NCBI GenBank assembly: GCA_017397955.1
Contig: JAFQHL010000044.1
Coordinates: 1-61,227, forward strand
Length of the DNA stretch: 61,227 nucleotides
DNA from: Clostridia bacterium
GTDB lineage: Bacteria; Bacillota; Clostridia; Oscillospirales; CAG-382
Reading direction: 5' to 3'
Below are positions 8,624 through 17,965 of this stretch, one piece after another. The position numbers and the translations under genes are program-made. The stretch's first letter is position 1, and every line of letters begins with the position of its first letter. The notes under the pieces are model-generated. The model worked only from the letters and a program-made list of their open reading frames with translations, had not been told where the DNA came from and did no database searches.

Positions 8624-9265
8624 TTATCCATCAACCTTTCTGTCGGAATTCGTTTTTTTTGCAGGCAGTTTTCTATATCTTCTGTAGGTAAACAAAGCCG
8701 TAAGCCCACAGGATAATATATGCCACAGCCTAAGACTAAAGCCTATTTCCGCCGCGGCATCGGTCTTTTCCGCAATAAAGTCGGGGCGCACCTCCGTTTG
8801 CAGGTCACACAGGCGTTTACTGCGGTTTTTAACCGATGTTGCCCAAGCGTGCAGACTGCCTGCTATTGCCGCAACTCCCCCATACAGCACGGCGGTTTTG
8901 GCGGGGTCGTCGGTGGCAACGCTTATTTTTACTATATAACGCTCCAGCCTTGCGTAGCGCTTGTACTTGCCCCAGAAATTAAGTATACCATCTTTAAATA
9001 CTTTAATGCCGTCCTTAAGTGCAGGGGCAGAGGCTTTTTTCTTTGCGTTCTTCTTTTTCTTTTTCTTGCTGCCCTTTGCTTTTGCGTCACCTTGTGCTTC
9101 TGCATCCTTTTTAAGCTCTTTAAGATTGTAGTTAAGCTTTATAAAGCCTATTTTTATACAAAGCTCCGGCACTTTGCCGTAATAACTGAAAAACACGCTT
9201 ATTTTTAAAAGCATCAGCAAAAGCAGAAAAAGCAAAACACCGCCGATTATATACAGGGCTGTCAT
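8624..9265 (-). CDS. DUF2953 membrane protein
   Basis: 213 residues with a single N-terminal membrane segment (about residues 3-23), a lysine-rich stretch in the middle (KKKKKKNAKKK) and the DUF2953 core near the C terminus (GFSLRLWHILSCG). Its function is unknown; the gene usually accompanies ytfJ in spore formers, which suggests a sporulation role. Its ATG overlaps the scpB stop codon (ATGA), showing coupling. Confidence 0.85.
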   Translation of the reverse strand: MTALYIIGGVLLFLLLLMLLKISVFFSYYGKVPELCIKIGFIKLNYNLKELKKDAEAQGDAKAKGSKKKKKKNAKKKASAPALKDGIKVFKDGILNFWGKYKRYARLERYIVKISVATDDPAKTAVLYGGVAAIAGSLHAWATSVKNRSKRLCDLQTEVRPDFIAEKTDAAAEIGFSLRLWHILSCGLTALFTYRRYRKLPAKKTNSDRKVDG

Positions 9266-9828
9266 ACCGCGCTTTCCTCGGTCACCGCGGTGGCTTCCTC
9301 TTCTTTTATAGTCATCTGCTCGGGGTTGGGCAGCTCTGCTTCGGGCAGGTCATCTATGGAGTTCAGCCCAAAACAGCGCAGGAACGCATCGGTTGTGCCA
9401 AACAGCACGGGGCGCCCCGGTGCATCCAGCTGACCGCGCTCGCATATCAGCCCCTTGTCCACCAAGCCTGCCACGATATAAGAGGAGTCAATCCCCCTTA
9501 CCTGCTCTACAAAAGAGCGGGTTACGGGCTGGTTGTAGGCAATAATCGCCAGCACCTCTAAGGTCGCCTTGGAAAGCGGCGGTGCCTTTTTAAGCTCCAG
9601 CGCTCGTTTTACAATATCGCCCACATCGGGCTTGGTGCAAAGCTGAAAACCGTCCTCTATGTGTATAAGCTGTATGCCGCTTTCTTCTGCGGAAAGGCGG
9701 GCTTCTATCTTTTCTGCCGCCGCCTTAACAGCTTCCTCGCCCTCACCCGTCAGCTCGCAAAGCCTTTCTACGGTCATGGGCGCGCCCACGGCAAACAGCA
9801 TTGCTTCTATTTCTTTTTGAAGTTTCAC
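9262..9828 (-). CDS. scpB: Segregation and condensation protein B
   Basis: ScpB dimers form the condensin complex with ScpA and SMC, which compacts and separates chromosomes. The 188 residues hold two winged-helix domains; conserved pieces are EAMLFAVGAPM at the start and LEVLAIIAYNQPVTR with IRGIDSSY-like VRGIDSSYIV in the second domain, followed by GRPVLFGTTD. The C-terminal tail is acidic. Start is GTG at 9828, overlapping the scpA stop as GTGA. Confidence 0.97.
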   Translation of the reverse strand: MKLQKEIEAMLFAVGAPMTVERLCELTGEGEEAVKAAAEKIEARLSAEESGIQLIHIEDGFQLCTKPDVGDIVKRALELKKAPPLSKATLEVLAIIAYNQPVTRSFVEQVRGIDSSYIVAGLVDKGLICERGQLDAPGRPVLFGTTDAFLRCFGLNSIDDLPEAELPNPEQMTIKEEEATAVTEESAV

Positions 9829-10556
9829 TTTTTACCCTCCGTGTGCGTTTTGCTAAGTATCAAAAACAGCTCGTTACGCTGTTTGCGTATATCTATTCTG
9901 CCGCTTTTAACCAGCTCCAGCAAGGCAAGGAATATGGCTATAATCTCGTTGCGGCTGTGGCAGCTTTCAAACAGCTCGCTAAACTCCGCTTCCTCGCCCA
10001 CACGCTCCTTACGGAACATAAAGCGGATGATAAACACTATCTTTTCGTTTACGGTGTAATACCGTTCGTTCTCTATCTTCTCAAACAGCTCAACAGGCAC
10101 GTCGGGCTTCCCTTCGCGGCGGATGCGTATGCGCTCAAAGGCTTCGGTCAAAAGGGATACCGCGTGCTCTCGGCTGTATATCCCGTCGCCCTCGTCGGGT
10201 GCCTTTGTAAAGCGGTCGTAATAGGTTTCGCTCTGCAGCTTTAAAAACGCCGCCAGTTCTTTGGCACGTTTGTATTCAAGCAAGCTGTCAACCAGCTCTT
10301 TGCGGGGGTCCTCTGCCTCTGCCTGTTTGGGAAGCAGCATTTTGGACTTAATAAGCATCAGCTCTGCCGCCATACGTATAAAGTCGCTGGTTATCTCCAT
10401 ATTCAATGCACGCATACTGTCAATATACGCCATATACTGCTCAGCAATCTCCGCTATGGGGATGTCAAATATATCTATTTTGTTTTTGGTTATCAGGTTA
10501 AGCAGCAGGTCCAGCGGCCCTTCAAAATGCTCTACCTTCAAGTTTAAGTTTTCCAT
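9825..10556 (-). CDS. scpA: Segregation and condensation protein A
   Basis: Kleisin subunit of the SMC-ScpAB condensin. Starts with the typical LKVEHFEGPLDLLLNLI segment that binds SMC and ScpB, followed by SDFIRMAAELMLIKSKMLLP; the C-terminal winged helix includes a FLALLELVKSGRI segment. 243 residues is the normal length. The order scpA-scpB is conserved. It begins two bases after the stop of the M50 protease gene. Confidence 0.97.
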   Translation of the reverse strand: MENLNLKVEHFEGPLDLLLNLITKNKIDIFDIPIAEIAEQYMAYIDSMRALNMEITSDFIRMAAELMLIKSKMLLPKQAEAEDPRKELVDSLLEYKRAKELAAFLKLQSETYYDRFTKAPDEGDGIYSREHAVSLLTEAFERIRIRREGKPDVPVELFEKIENERYYTVNEKIVFIIRFMFRKERVGEEAEFSELFESCHSRNEIIAIFLALLELVKSGRIDIRKQRNELFLILSKTHTEGKK

Positions 10557-10558
10557 CC

Positions 10559-11284
10559 TCAGCCTATTCCTCTAAACAAAAACTCAAACAGCCCCAAAAA
10601 GGCGTTAAGCACGGTGCCGCGCGCCCAATCAAGAGGCATAAGCAAAACGTCAAGCACCCCGGTAAAGCTAAGCAGCATCACGGCAAGGAATATATGCCCC
10701 GTGTATCGTTCTATCTGCAAATAGCGCATTGCCAGATGGTTGGGCAACAGCCCCGCTAAAATCTTAGAGCCGTCAAGGGGCGGAAGGGGTATAAGGTTAA
10801 ACAGGGCAAGCCCTATGTTAAGCATAACCATCATCAACAACATCTGACAGGCAAAAAACATTAAAAGGTCCAATTTGCTGTCGTAAATATAAAACCCGTC
10901 GCGGTTAAATGCGGCAATAAGCTCCAGCCCTGCTGCGGAGATAAATGCCAACAGCAGGTTAGATACGGGACCCGCCAAGGAAACCAACACCATATCTCGC
11001 TTGGGCTTGCGTAGGTTACGCATATTAACGGGTACGGGCTTAGCCCAACCAAAGCCCACCAGCATCATACAAAGCGCGCCTATGGGGTCAAGATGCTTTG
11101 CAGGGTTAAGAGTAAGCCTGCCAAAGGCTTTTGCCGTGCTGTCACCGCACAGGTATGCCACATATCCGTGGGCACACTCGTGCACGGTCAGCGCAAGCAG
11201 TATTACCGGTACGGACAACAAAAGTGTTATAAAAGCGGTTTTAACGTCGCCGCCGCTTAAAGACTCAATAAAATTTAAAAGCAT
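10559..11284 (-). CDS. Site-2 protease family (M50) membrane metalloprotease
   Basis: Zinc metalloprotease embedded in the membrane. The HExxH motif is HECAH at about residues 35-39 inside the first membrane segments, and the second metal-binding motif appears as FNLIPLPPLDGSK in the third region. Several further hydrophobic segments are visible, and the 241 residues fit the small YwhC-like subgroup rather than RseP, since no PDZ domain is present. ATG at 11284 is chosen because AGGAGA lies just upstream; the frame stays open 20 codons further upstream without such a signal. The substrate is unknown. It heads the scpAB operon. Confidence 0.92.
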   Translation of the reverse strand: MLLNFIESLSGGDVKTAFITLLLSVPVILLALTVHECAHGYVAYLCGDSTAKAFGRLTLNPAKHLDPIGALCMMLVGFGWAKPVPVNMRNLRKPKRDMVLVSLAGPVSNLLLAFISAAGLELIAAFNRDGFYIYDSKLDLLMFFACQMLLMMVMLNIGLALFNLIPLPPLDGSKILAGLLPNHLAMRYLQIERYTGHIFLAVMLLSFTGVLDVLLMPLDWARGTVLNAFLGLFEFLFRGIG

Positions 11285-11372
11285 TGTAATATCTCCTGTT
11301 TTGATGGGTGTTAAAAGCCACAAAGCTTTTACAGCCTTTAACATACATCAAAATCATATACTAAGTATGAAC

Positions 11373-11398
11373 TGAGGGGGCGGGGTGCCGCCCCCTCA
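11373..11398 (-). terminator. GC-rich hairpin downstream of gpmI
   Basis: Arms TGAGGGGGCGG and CCGCCCCCTCA enclosing a short loop, 12 bases beyond the gpmI stop. No T tract follows on the minus strand, so it may stabilise the 3' end or terminate weakly. Confidence 0.45.
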
Positions 11399-11409
11399 AA
11401 ACGGTAAAC

Positions 11410-13038
11410 TTATTTAAGGTTGATAAGGCTCTTTTCCCACATAGCGGGCTTTTCAAGACCTAACATATCAAACACGGTAGCTGCAACGTTTGCCAAGCCA
11501 AAGCTGCCTTCAGCCGCTTCGTACTTATCACCGTAGAACTTGTCGTAGATATAGCAGGGAACAGGGTTAAGGGTGTGGCTGGTCTTAGCCTTGGGTTTAC
11601 CGCTTGCGCCAATCTTAGCCTTGCCTGTCTTCTTGTCTATTTCGTACATTTCGTCTGCGTTGCCGTGGTCAGCGGTGATTATGGCAACACCTTCTGCCTT
11701 GTCAACGGCCGCAAGTATGCGTGCCAGACAAAGGTCAAGGGCTTCCATACTCACAACGGTAGCATCAAAGCTGCCTGTATGACCAACCATGTCGCCGTTG
11801 GGGAAGTTAACGCGCAAAAAGTCAAACTCGCCGCTTTCCAGCTTTTCTATAAGCACATCAGTTATCTCGGCACACTTCATCCAAGGACGCTGTTCAAAAG
11901 GAACAACATCGGAGGGGATTTCAATGTATTCTTCAAGACTTTCGTCAAAGCAACCGCTTCTGTTGCCGTTCCAGAAATAGGTAACGTGGCCGTACTTCTG
12001 TGTTTCGCTTATAGCCAGCTGCTTTATGCCTGCCTTAGCCAGATGTTCACCCATGGTGTTGCTTATTTCGGGGGGTGCTACAAGGTAGTTGGAGGGGATG
12101 TGCTTATCGCCGTCGTATTCAAGCATACCTGCGTAGAACACATCAGGAACACGCTTTCTGTCAAAGGGAACTTCTGCTTCTTCAAATGCGCGGGATATTT
12201 CAATGGAACGGTCGCCGCGGAAGTTGTAGAATATAACAGCATCGCCGTCTTCAATGGTGCCAATGGGGTTGCCGTCTTCAGCAATAACAAACGCGGGCAG
12301 GTCTTGGTCTATCTTACCTGTTTCTGCACGGTAGGTCTCAACAGCTTCTTTTGCAGATGCAAACTGCCTGCCTTCGCCAAGCACATGGGTCTGCCAGCCT
12401 GCTTCGACCATTGCCCAGTTGGCCTCGTATCTGTCCATAGTTATGGTCATTCTGCCGCCGCCGGAGGCAATGCGTGCATCAAAACCTGCGCCGTTAAGGC
12501 CTGCCAAAAATTCTTCAAAGGGGTTAACGTACTCAAGCGCACTGGTCTCGCCAACGTCTCTGCCGTCAAGGAGTATGTGGATACGCACTTTAGCAACGCC
12601 CTCTGCCTTAGCCTTTTCTATCATAGCCTGCAGATGGCTGATGTTAGAGTGAACATTACCGTCGGAAAACAAGCCGATAAAGTGGAGGGTGCCGCCTGCA
12701 AGTGCTTTTTCTACAGCGCTCTTCCAGGATTTGCCTTCAAACATTCTACCTGTTTCAATAGCTTCGGTAACAAGCTTTGCGCCCTGTGCAAAAACCTGAC
12801 CTGCGCCCAGCGCGTTGTGACCAACCTCGCTGTTGCCCATATCGTCATCACCGGGCAGACCTACGGCTGTGCCGTGTGCTTTAAGGGAAAATTTCATACA
12901 GCTTGCATCAAGCGCATCAAGAGTAGGGGTGTTAGCGGCGAAAACAGCGTTACCGTCCTTATTGGGAGTTTCGCCAACACCGTCCATAACTATTACCAAA
13001 ACGGGTCTTTTTTTGCCTTCGAATATGCCTTTTTTCAT
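11410..13038 (-). CDS. gpmI: 2,3-bisphosphoglycerate-independent phosphoglycerate mutase
   Basis: Interconverts 3- and 2-phosphoglycerate in glycolysis, using two manganese ions. The alkaline-phosphatase-like fold is shown by VIVMDGVGETPNKDG near the N terminus, the phosphoserine site in DDMGNSEVGHNALG, and the metal site ITADHGNADEM near the C terminus. 542 residues is slightly longer than the common 510. Its own sigma-A promoter lies upstream (13082-13110). The AGGAG site is about 14 bases from the ATG, longer than usual, but no other in-frame start exists. Confidence 0.97.
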   Translation of the reverse strand: MKKGIFEGKKRPVLVIVMDGVGETPNKDGNAVFAANTPTLDALDASCMKFSLKAHGTAVGLPGDDDMGNSEVGHNALGAGQVFAQGAKLVTEAIETGRMFEGKSWKSAVEKALAGGTLHFIGLFSDGNVHSNISHLQAMIEKAKAEGVAKVRIHILLDGRDVGETSALEYVNPFEEFLAGLNGAGFDARIASGGGRMTITMDRYEANWAMVEAGWQTHVLGEGRQFASAKEAVETYRAETGKIDQDLPAFVIAEDGNPIGTIEDGDAVIFYNFRGDRSIEISRAFEEAEVPFDRKRVPDVFYAGMLEYDGDKHIPSNYLVAPPEISNTMGEHLAKAGIKQLAISETQKYGHVTYFWNGNRSGCFDESLEEYIEIPSDVVPFEQRPWMKCAEITDVLIEKLESGEFDFLRVNFPNGDMVGHTGSFDATVVSMEALDLCLARILAAVDKAEGVAIITADHGNADEMYEIDKKTGKAKIGASGKPKAKTSHTLNPVPCYIYDKFYGDKYEAAEGSFGLANVAATVFDMLGLEKPAMWEKSLINLK

Positions 13039-13081
13039 AAGAACTTAAAACTTCTCCTTTTAGTATCGATATATTCTCTAC

Positions 13082-13110
13082 ATTATACTATATTTTTGCG
13101 CTTATTGCAA
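13082..13110 (-). promoter_or_regulatory. Sigma-A promoter of gpmI
   Basis: On the minus strand TTGCAA (13105-13110) and TATAAT (13082-13087) are separated by 17 bases, about 45 bases before the gpmI ATG. Confidence 0.75.
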
Positions 13111-13130
13111 GGGTTTTGCGCTCATTTTTC

Positions 13131-13159
13131 TTGACAAAAAGCCCGGTGTTTGTTATACT
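13131..13159 (+). promoter_or_regulatory. Sigma-A promoter of the nusB operon
   Basis: TTGACA (13131-13136) and TATACT (13154-13159) with a 17-base spacer, 69 bases before the nusB ATG and divergent from the gpmI promoter. Confidence 0.85.
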
Positions 13160-13228
13160 CAATATGGTTTAATTTGGATAATAATGCCGTTTGCCCCCCC
13201 AGGGCGGGCAAAAGAGGAGGATATAATT

Positions 13229-13630
13229 ATGACCAGAAGAGAAGCAAGAGAGGCAGCTTTCCTTTTGCTGTTTGAACAGAGTTTTAAAGAAGACGGCGCA
13301 GAGGAGATATTGGCACTTGCCGCAGAAGCCAGAGAGATGAAGATAAGCGGGTTTGGTAAAGGCTTGTTTATGGGCGTTACCGAAAACCTTGCCGCTGTGG
13401 ACGAAAAGCTGGACAAAGCACTAATCAAATGGGATAGCGAACGTATATCCCGCGTTGCCCGTACCGCGCTGCGTCTTTGTACCTATGAGATGATGTATAC
13501 CGAGCTGGATACGGAGATTGCCGTTAACGAAGCCTTAGAGCTTGTTAAGAAGTTTGACGGCGAAGAGAGCGCCGCCTTTGCCAACGGCGTTGCCGGCGGT
13601 ATAGACAAAGCCCTTAAGGGTGAGGAGTAA
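13229..13630 (+). CDS. nusB: Transcription antitermination factor NusB
   Basis: NusB with NusE promotes antitermination of rRNA transcription. The 133 residues show the all-helical NusB fold: RREAREAAFLLLFEQSF at the N terminus and a C-terminal AVNEALELVKKFDGEESAAFANGVAGG-type region (NGVAGGIDKAL). ATG at 13229 is preceded by GAGGAGG; the frame is open further upstream but runs into the leader. The stop overlaps the xseA start by one base. Confidence 0.96.
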   Translation: MTRREAREAAFLLLFEQSFKEDGAEEILALAAEAREMKISGFGKGLFMGVTENLAAVDEKLDKALIKWDSERISRVARTALRLCTYEMMYTELDTEIAVNEALELVKKFDGEESAAFANGVAGGIDKALKGEE

Positions 13631-14913
13631 TGGAGCACATCTTTACGGTTGGTGAGCTTACAGGCTTTATAAAAAGCTATTTGGAGTCTTCACCGCAGCT
13701 TAAATCCGTTTGCGTAAAGGGTGAGATTTCCAACCTTTCGGCACCATCGGGTAAGGGGCATATCTTTTTTACCGTTAAGGACGAATACGCCACACTAAGG
13801 GGCGTTATGTTCAAAAGCCGTGCGGAAAAGCTAAGCTTTAAGCCGGAAAACGGTATGAAGGTGCTGTGCACAGGCAGGATTTCCGTGTATCCTCAGGGCG
13901 GTCAGTATCTGCTGTATGCAGACAGCATTGCTCCTGACGGAGAGGGCGCTTTGTACATTGCTCTTGAACAGTTGAAGAAAAAGCTGGCTGCAGAGGGGCT
14001 TTTCTCCTCCGAGCGTAAAAAGCCACTGCCCAAGATACCCATGCGAGTGGGCGTTGTTACCAGCGCAACGGGCGCGGCGGTAAGGGATATTATAAACGTG
14101 GCGGCACGCCGTTTCCCGGCGGCGGAGGTAACGGTTTACCCCTCCTTGGTGCAGGGCGCGGGCGCGGCAGAGACCTTGTCCGCAGGGGTGGTTTATTTTA
14201 ACAATACAAAAAAAGTTGATGCGATTATTATAGGCAGAGGCGGCGGCAGTGTAGAGGAGCTGTGGGAGTTCAACAGCGAGCTGCTTGCCCGCACCGTTGC
14301 CGCATCCCGTGTGCCCGTGGTTTCCGCGGTAGGGCATGAGACGGATTTTACTATATGTGATTTTGCGGCGGATTTAAGGGCGCCTACTCCCTCTGCGGCG
14401 GCGGAGTTGGTGTTCCCCGACAGCAAGGACATAATACGCCGTTTTGAAAACGCTCTTGCCCGTATGCGTACCCTTGTGGGCGCGCGCATAAGCACCGAGA
14501 GACGGCTTTTGCAAAGCCTTAAACAAAGCCGTGCTTTGCGCTCTCCTACCGCGGGCTTTGATGACTTGCGCCTTCGTATAGCAGATGATGAGCGACGCCT
14601 TGTGTTGGCTACACAGCGTAAAATACAGCAGTTAACACAGCAAACAGCAGGACTTAAGCCCCGTTTGGATTCGGCGGCGGTAAGAGCAGTCGGCTTGCAG
14701 TCTATGCGGCTTGCCGCCTTAAAGGACAGGCTTGTCATCCTTGACCCTATGTCGGTGCTGGACCGCGGCTATGCGGCGGTATGCGATGGGGAAGGCAACA
14801 CCCTGACAGGCGTATCCGCGCTGAAAGAGGGGCAGAGCTTTGTGTTGAAAATGGCAGACGGCAAGGCAGATGCCACCGTCGGAAAGGTAGAGCTTTATGG
14901 AAATGACCTTTGA
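13630..14913 (+). CDS. xseA: Exodeoxyribonuclease VII large subunit
   Basis: Catalytic subunit of exonuclease VII, which degrades single-stranded DNA from both ends. An OB-fold domain occupies about residues 1-110 (CVKGEISNLS, GHIFFTVKDE), then the catalytic domain with PMRVGVVTSATGAAVRDI and IIIGRGGGSVEELWEFN, then a long coiled-coil region. 427 residues is typical. The ATG overlaps the nusB stop (TAATG), and the 3' end overlaps xseB by 17 bases. Confidence 0.97.
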   Translation: MEHIFTVGELTGFIKSYLESSPQLKSVCVKGEISNLSAPSGKGHIFFTVKDEYATLRGVMFKSRAEKLSFKPENGMKVLCTGRISVYPQGGQYLLYADSIAPDGEGALYIALEQLKKKLAAEGLFSSERKKPLPKIPMRVGVVTSATGAAVRDIINVAARRFPAAEVTVYPSLVQGAGAAETLSAGVVYFNNTKKVDAIIIGRGGGSVEELWEFNSELLARTVAASRVPVVSAVGHETDFTICDFAADLRAPTPSAAAELVFPDSKDIIRRFENALARMRTLVGARISTERRLLQSLKQSRALRSPTAGFDDLRLRIADDERRLVLATQRKIQQLTQQTAGLKPRLDSAAVRAVGLQSMRLAALKDRLVILDPMSVLDRGYAAVCDGEGNTLTGVSALKEGQSFVLKMADGKADATVGKVELYGNDL

Positions 14914-15109
14914 AAACGCACTTGCTCGCTTGGAGCAGGTGGTTAGAGAGCTGGAAGGAGGCAAAGCGCCTCTTGATACCATGCTTGCCCTGTTTGAGGA
15001 GGGCAAAAATTTAGTAGATTTTTGCGAAAAAGCCCTGACAAGTGCAGAGCAACGGGTTCTTAAGGTAACGGAAAACGGCGACACCGTACCCTTTGAAAAC
15101 AAAAAGTAA
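14897..15109 (+). CDS. xseB: Exodeoxyribonuclease VII small subunit
   Basis: A 70-residue helical-hairpin protein (FENALARLEQVVRELEGG, then LDTMLALFEEG) that coats the coiled coil of XseA in exonuclease VII. It starts inside the end of xseA, indicating coupled translation and matched dosage. Confidence 0.95.
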   Translation: MEMTFENALARLEQVVRELEGGKAPLDTMLALFEEGKNLVDFCEKALTSAEQRVLKVTENGDTVPFENKK

Positions 15110-15121
15110 GGAGACTTTTAT

Positions 15122-16021
15122 ATGAAAGAGGCTTTGTTTGCAGAGCTTCGCCGTGTTGCGGAGCTTACGGAAAAAGAGATGAAGCGCGTGCTTAGGCTTA
15201 ACAACGCAGACCGTAGCGGATATGAGGTGCTTGCAGAGGCAATGGAATACTCTGTTTTTGCCGGCGGTAAACGCATACGCCCTTATCTTTGCGTAGAGAT
15301 GTGTAAGGCGTTCGGCGGCAATGAGGAATGTGCCGTAGGCTACGCCGCCGCATTGGAGCTAATGCAGACTGCCTCCCTTATACATGACGACCTGCCCGCA
15401 ATGGATAACGACGATTTCAGGCGCGGCAAGCCCTCCAACCACAAGGCGTTCGGTGAGTACACAGCCATCCTTGCGGGTGATGCTTTGATTATCCACAGTT
15501 TTTACGCCGCAGCCAACAATCCCTTCTGTTCCATGCAAAAGAACGCCGAGGCGGTTGTGTTCCTTGCCCAAGGCACGGGCGTTGACGGCATGTGCGGCGG
15601 TCAGCAGCTGGATTTGCACATAGAAGGTCAACCTTGCGATGGAGAAAGATTGAAAAAGACCCACATGCTTAAGACCGTGGCGCTTATGCGTGCGGCGGTT
15701 AATATGGGCTGTGTTGCCGCCGATGCTACTGAGGAACAGCGCCGCCTTGCGGTAAGCTTTGCCGAAGATTTGGGGCTGGCGTTTCAGATAAAGGACGACG
15801 TTTTGGACGCGGTTTCTACCGTGGAAGAGCTGGGCAAAACCCCCGGCAAGGATGCGGCTGTTGGCAAAAACACTTATGTAAGCCTTTACGGCCTTGAAAA
15901 AGCCAAGGACTTGGCAAAGGAATACAGCGACCGCGCCGCAGCCACGGCAAAAAAAATAGGTGGCGAAAGCGGGCAAAGACTGCTTGCGCTTTGTGAATAT
16001 TTACTGGAAAGAAACAACTAA
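15122..16021 (+). CDS. ispA: Polyprenyl (farnesyl) diphosphate synthase
   Basis: Condenses isopentenyl diphosphate with allylic diphosphates, probably to farnesyl diphosphate. The first aspartate-rich motif is DDLPAMD at about residues 89-95, with the RxxGKPSxH-like RRGKPSNH behind it; the second is KDDVLD at about 225. GGKRIRPYLC near residue 50 binds the diphosphate. The 299 residues match IspA. The ATG has an AAGGAG site. Next gene dxs supplies precursors for the same pathway. Confidence 0.95.
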   Translation: MKEALFAELRRVAELTEKEMKRVLRLNNADRSGYEVLAEAMEYSVFAGGKRIRPYLCVEMCKAFGGNEECAVGYAAALELMQTASLIHDDLPAMDNDDFRRGKPSNHKAFGEYTAILAGDALIIHSFYAAANNPFCSMQKNAEAVVFLAQGTGVDGMCGGQQLDLHIEGQPCDGERLKKTHMLKTVALMRAAVNMGCVAADATEEQRRLAVSFAEDLGLAFQIKDDVLDAVSTVEELGKTPGKDAAVGKNTYVSLYGLEKAKDLAKEYSDRAAATAKKIGGESGQRLLALCEYLLERNN

Positions 16022-16055
16022 AATTGTGTAATATACAAAAAACGTTCCAAAACTA

Positions 16056-16083
16056 TTGCATTTTTATGCATTTGGTGTATAAT
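16056..16083 (+). promoter_or_regulatory. Probable sigma-A promoter of dxs
   Basis: TTGCAT (16056-16061) and TATAAT (16078-16083) with a 16-base spacer. The predicted transcript start lies only some 7-8 bases before the dxs ATG, so the leader would be very short. Confidence 0.6.
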
Positions 16084-16097
16084 ATGTATGGTGACTT

Positions 16098-17954
16098 ATG
16101 AGTATTCTTGAAACATTAAACTCCCCCGCGCCTCTAAAGCGTATGAGTGTGGAGGAATTGAATACCCTTGCAGGAGAGCTTAGGGAAAAGCTCCTTACCG
16201 TGGCTATAAACAACGGCGGGCATTTGTCCTCCAATTTAGGCACGGTGGAGCTTACCGTTGCCCTCCATTCTGTGTTTTCTTCTCCTTATGACAGGATAAT
16301 ATGGGATGTGGGACATCAAGCATACGCCCACAAGCTGCTTACGGGCAGATATAAGGATTTTGATACCCTTAGGCAATACGGTGGTATTTCCGGCTTTCCC
16401 CGCCGCAAAGAGAGCGAGCATGACAGCTTTGGTGCAGGTCACGCAAGTACCTCTATTTCTGCCGCTTTGGGGCTGGCATTGGCAGATAAACAGGCAGGCA
16501 AGCGCAACTATACCGTTGCTGTTGCGGGGGACGGTGCTTTTACGGGCGGTATGATATACGAGGCGCTAAACAACACCTCTGTAAAAGGACTTCGCCTTAT
16601 TATAGTTTTAAACGATAACGAAATGTCCATCTCCCCCAGTGTGGGCGGGATAAACACCTATCTCGGCAGGCTTCGCACCAGCCCAAGATACCTTGGATTT
16701 AAGTATAAGCTTAAAAAGTTTTTTGCCGCAATACCTCTTATCGGCGTTCCGCTGACCAAAATGACAAGGGGCATAAAAAACTTTTTTAAACGCCTTGTGT
16801 GGCGTGACAATATGTTTGAAAATCTGGGTCTGCACTATTACGGACCCGTTGACGGTTACGACATAAAACGTATGCGTACCGTATTGGGTGATGCTATGCG
16901 TGACAAAAACGTAAGCATTGTTCACGTGCGAACTCAAAAGGGCAGGGGATATTCCCCTGCAGAGGAACAGCCGGAGAAATATCACGGTGTTCCCAAGGGC
17001 GGAAAATATAAGGCGGGGGAAAGCTTTTCCTCTGTGTTTGGAGATATAATGACAAGGCGCGGCGGCGAGGATAAGAAACTGCTTGCCGTTACCGCCGCTA
17101 TGTGTGAGGGGACGGGACTTAAAGAGTTTGCCGCCCGCTACCCCGACCGTTTTTGTGATGTAGGCATAGCAGAGGAGCACGCAATGACCTTTTGCGGCGG
17201 GCTTTCCGCAGGTGATATGCATCCCGTGTTTGCGGTGTATTCCACCTTTGCACAGCGCGCCTACGACCAGCTGATACACGACGTGGCTTTGCAGGGCTTG
17301 CCTATGATTCTTGCTTTGGACAGGGCGGGCATAGTTGGTGAAGACGGTCCTACCCATCACGGGTTGTTTGATGTGGGCTTTTTACTTCAAATCCCATCGG
17401 TGGAGGTTTACTCCCCCGAAAACTATGAGGATATGCGCTACAGTATGGCAAAGGGCTTTGAATTCAACGGGATAACCGCGGTGCGCTATCCCCGCGGGGC
17501 AGAGCAGGTTTATGACCGCGGCGGGTTTGTCGCCGCCGACAGCGGCAATATGTTCTATGCCGATTACGGAAAAAAGCCCAAGGTGGCAATAATAAGCTAC
17601 GGCAGGCTTTGCGGCAACGCCGTAAAGGCGGCGCAACTACTGTGCAAAAAGGGCGTATCCGTGCGCGTGGTGAAAATTTTGCGGCTTAAGCCCCTTAACT
17701 GTGACGTGTTCTTCGAACTGCTTAAGGATAGCAGTCTTTTGTACTTTGCCGAGGAGGGTATGCGTAGCGGCGGCTTTGCAGAGCGTGCTTTGGCTACTAT
17801 GTGTGAGCATGGGCAAACCGCGGGCAAGACCGCAGTAATCCGTGCGGTGGAGGACAGGTTTGTGCCCCACGGTGATACGGACAGGTTGTTTGAGGATTGC
17901 GGATTCCTGCCCAATCAAATGGCAGATGAAATTTGGCTTAAGTTTGGTAAATAA
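16098..17954 (+). CDS. dxs: 1-deoxy-D-xylulose-5-phosphate synthase
   Basis: Thiamine diphosphate enzyme that makes the first intermediate of the non-mevalonate isoprenoid pathway from pyruvate and glyceraldehyde 3-phosphate. The thiamine-binding motif starts at GDGAFTGG (about residues 144-151); DVGHQAYAHK near 70 and GIAEEHAMTFCGG in the pyrimidine-binding domain are conserved, followed by a transketolase C-terminal domain. 618 residues is normal. The ribosome binding site is weak (GGTGA), in keeping with a very short leader from the promoter at 16056-16083. Confidence 0.97.
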   Translation: MSILETLNSPAPLKRMSVEELNTLAGELREKLLTVAINNGGHLSSNLGTVELTVALHSVFSSPYDRIIWDVGHQAYAHKLLTGRYKDFDTLRQYGGISGFPRRKESEHDSFGAGHASTSISAALGLALADKQAGKRNYTVAVAGDGAFTGGMIYEALNNTSVKGLRLIIVLNDNEMSISPSVGGINTYLGRLRTSPRYLGFKYKLKKFFAAIPLIGVPLTKMTRGIKNFFKRLVWRDNMFENLGLHYYGPVDGYDIKRMRTVLGDAMRDKNVSIVHVRTQKGRGYSPAEEQPEKYHGVPKGGKYKAGESFSSVFGDIMTRRGGEDKKLLAVTAAMCEGTGLKEFAARYPDRFCDVGIAEEHAMTFCGGLSAGDMHPVFAVYSTFAQRAYDQLIHDVALQGLPMILALDRAGIVGEDGPTHHGLFDVGFLLQIPSVEVYSPENYEDMRYSMAKGFEFNGITAVRYPRGAEQVYDRGGFVAADSGNMFYADYGKKPKVAIISYGRLCGNAVKAAQLLCKKGVSVRVVKILRLKPLNCDVFFELLKDSSLLYFAEEGMRSGGFAERALATMCEHGQTAGKTAVIRAVEDRFVPHGDTDRLFEDCGFLPNQMADEIWLKFGK

Positions 17955-17965
17955 GGAAATATGAT

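Noticed and set aside
11575..13134. 519-codon open frame on the plus strand
   Set aside because: Antisense to gpmI, with no domain or start signal.
16918..16935. CACGTG-centred sequence in dxs as a parS site
   Set aside because: Only the central hexamer fits; the flanking bases match the ParB site poorly, and it lies in conserved coding sequence.
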